A DNA stretch of 64,000 bases from assembly GCA_965227035.1 (NCBI GenBank), contig OZ245724.1, positions 3,534,001 through 3,598,000 on the forward strand. Direction: 5' to 3'. The notes under the pieces are model-generated. The model was not told the DNA's origin. It searched no databases and saw only the letters and a program-made list of their open reading frames with translations. Source of the stretch: CBDDFQ01 sp965227035 (GTDB lineage: Bacteria > Pseudomonadota > Gammaproteobacteria > Burkholderiales > Burkholderiaceae_C). Below are positions 62,685 to 64,000 of the stretch, in pieces; position 1 is the first letter of the stretch; each line of letters starts with the position of its first letter. Position numbers and translations under genes: made by a program.

Positions 62685-63538
62685 GCGAGTTCCTCTGTTT
62701 TTGAGAGGCCCAACAGGGCATTGACTGCAGTAGATGCTTCGAGCGGGCAAGCGTGTCCGACGGCACCGAGGTCGATCCATTCGACACCCTTGTGCGCAGC
62801 GACTGCGCGGCACGATTCGGGCGTCGTGATCGTGTCTTCGTTGCCGCTCGCAACTTGTACGGGCACGGTAACTTTCGAAAGGTCTTCGAGCAGGTTCGCG
62901 TTGACCAGCAGATGCGCAGCCTGCGTGTAGCCAGCCGGATCGACCTGAGCCATGACGCTTTTCACGTACGCGACTTCTTCAGCCGATGCATGCGGCGAGA
63001 CCATTGCCGCGCCACGCTTTTCCGCCATGCCTTTCGGGCCCAGCGTATTCAATGATTCGAGACGACTGCCGAGTCTCTTCGCGCGATCCTCGTCGGAGGA
63101 GTCGCCATAACCGCGAGCTGGCGAAAGCAACACGAGTCGAGTGACTCGAGCGGGCTGCAGCAAAGTCGCACGCGCCGACATGATCGCGCCCAGCGAGTGG
63201 CCGACCAGCGTCACCGGCGAGCCGACGCCGATCGCATCGAGCCATGCCCAGACGCGCTCTGCGTAATCTTCCGCGTGCGGCGACGCCGGGCCGACCTTGT
63301 CGCTTGCGCCGTAGCCGGGTGCATTCCACGCGACCACATGCAAGGACTCGCTATCGCGCACTGCCTTCAGCTGACGCAGCCAGCTGCCGGATGCGGAACC
63401 GATGCCGTGAAGCAGCACATGCGTGACCGACGATGCGCCGGTGGTCTTGCTTCCGCGCGCGCGACGAAACTCCACTTCGCCCAGCGGAGTGGAGACGCGC
63501 TCCAGCGCGAATTCGTCGAGCGTTTGCTGCAAGGACAT
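62681..63538 (-). CDS. Alpha/beta hydrolase of the catabolic operon
   Basis: A 285-residue hydrolase: VLLHGIGSASGSWLRQL, APGYGASDKVGPASPH, the nucleophile elbow VTLVGHSLGAIMSAR, the acid in ASGNEDTITTPESC and the His in GAVGHACPLEAS. The sequence resembles meta-cleavage product hydrolases and 3-oxoadipate enol-lactonase-like enzymes (PcaD fold). It would cleave a ring-fission product or an ester/lactone intermediate. It is the second recognisable gene from the right of the operon, 40 nt after the cupin gene. Confidence 0.88.
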   Translation of the reverse strand: MSLQQTLDEFALERVSTPLGEVEFRRARGSKTTGASSVTHVLLHGIGSASGSWLRQLKAVRDSESLHVVAWNAPGYGASDKVGPASPHAEDYAERVWAWLDAIGVGSPVTLVGHSLGAIMSARATLLQPARVTRLVLLSPARGYGDSSDEDRAKRLGSRLESLNTLGPKGMAEKRGAAMVSPHASAEEVAYVKSVMAQVDPAGYTQAAHLLVNANLLEDLSKVTVPVQVASGNEDTITTPESCRAVAAHKGVEWIDLGAVGHACPLEASTAVNALLGLSKTEELA

Positions 63539-63578
63539 GTGCGTGATCTCTTAATTAATTCTTCGATTACGTCTTCGA

Positions 63579-64000
63579 TTACTTCTTGGCCGCAGCCATG
63601 TCGCGCTTGATCTTGGCAAGCGGCGAATCCGGGGGATACGTGGGAGTGATCGGCTTCGGCGATCCGAGCAGAACGCACATCAACGCGTCTTCGTCGCCGA
63701 TGTTGATTTCTTCGCGATACACGCCCGGGGGAACCGAAATCAGATCGCGTGCGGTGAGGATGCTTTCCCACTTTTCGCCGTCTTTTTCGCAGATGACTTT
63801 CATCTTGCCGCTGAGCAGGAAGAACACTTCTTCCACGTCGTAATGGATGTGCGAAGGACCTTCGTGACCTGCCGGGATCACCATCGTGGAGAAGGTGAAG
63901 TGGCCCGAGGGAATCGTGTTCATGTCGGTGGCAACTCCTGTGCCGCCGGTGCCGACGTAACGCATTTGGGCACGACGATATTTCGGGTCGTAGTCGGCCT
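63579..64000 (-). CDS. Cupin-domain protein (5' end beyond window)
   Basis: A single-cupin protein whose frame remains open to the right edge. The codons before the first ATG (63965) read DYDPKYRRAQ and look coding, so the start lies outside. The cupin motifs are visible: GHEGPSHIHYDVEEVFFLLSGKMK (HxH and Glu of motif 1; only a part quoted) and PPGVYREEINIGDEDALMC. A metal-binding His-x-His-x5-Glu is thus present. It may be a ring-cleaving or isomerising enzyme, or a sensor. As the most upstream gene seen, it belongs to the operon that continues off the window. Confidence 0.85.
   Translation of the reverse strand, partial: ADYDPKYRRAQMRYVGTGGTGVATDMNTIPSGHFTFSTMVIPAGHEGPSHIHYDVEEVFFLLSGKMKVICEKDGEKWESILTARDLISVPPGVYREEINIGDEDALMCVLLGSPKPITPTYPPDSPLAKIKRDMAAAKK

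Overview
The window is about 64 kb of a GC-rich, gene-dense chromosome. Gene content and order point to a betaproteobacterium of the order Burkholderiales. The evidence is an lptD-surA-rsmA block with the AmgK/MurU muropeptide-recycling genes, a metX-metW pair, a short type-2 ArgC, a topoisomerase III with a C-terminal SWIB domain, a TctD/TctE-type two-component pair, and a Bug-family solute-binding protein inside a catabolic operon. The family or genus cannot be fixed from this sequence alone. I see no rRNA, tRNA, CRISPR array, insertion sequence or prophage.

Layout. 1-4.6 kb: a PP2C phosphatase (cut by the window start), a CHASE2 Ser/Thr kinase and a TerC-type membrane protein. 4.7-9.4 kb: sucC-sucD, argC and recA-recX. 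9.6-14.3 kb: a MarR regulator, a two-component system, a SPOR protein, birA and a small SET-domain protein. 14.4-21.5 kb: topB-SWIB, a class I glutamine amidotransferase, gap and tkt. 21.7-24.2 kb: a translationally coupled speD-murU-pepP run. 24.2-30.3 kb: a five-gene minus-strand cluster reading SPFH/SHOCT protein, zinc-ribbon DUF4178-like protein, DUF350-like protein, membrane-embedded spermidine-synthase-like enzyme, Tat-type lipoprotein FAD amine oxidase. 30.5-34.1 kb: the malic enzyme maeB and a secreted RNase Sa-type ribonuclease with its barstar inhibitor. 34.1-41.9 kb: rsmA-surA-lptD, then divergently amgK-rsmE-MFS. 41.9-46.2 kb: an alpha/beta hydrolase, an M20 dipeptidase and metX-metW behind an apparent SAM-II riboswitch with a terminator. 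46.5-52.6 kb: a glycine-rich RRM protein, an SDR, lptC-kdsC-kdsD, a Kef-type K+/H+ antiporter and a stand-alone cyclic-nucleotide-binding protein. 52.8-64 kb: a tightly packed minus-strand catabolic operon of thirteen genes (SDR, RidA-like, Rieske oxygenase, two small proteins, Bug receptor, extradiol-type dioxygenase, aldehyde dehydrogenase, aspartate-dehydrogenase-like, ThDP enzyme, IclR regulator, hydrolase, cupin) that runs off the right end.

How genes work together. The envelope theme is strong: LptD, SurA, LptC, KdsC, KdsD, AmgK and MurU all serve LPS or peptidoglycan. amgK and murU, commonly adjacent, lie 16 kb apart here, with the SPFH/DUF4178/DUF350/aminopropyltransferase/FAD-oxidase cluster and the RNase/barstar pair between them. 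That cluster, with speD close by, looks like a membrane-associated polyamine-type modification system and is the best candidate for an under-described system. A second unusual juxtaposition is a SET-domain methyltransferase divergent from a topoisomerase III bearing a Lys/Ala-rich (histone H1-like) tail and a SWIB domain, separated by a 33-nt alternating purine-pyrimidine tract. The right-hand operon probably degrades an aromatic or N-containing ring compound; its substrate is unknown.
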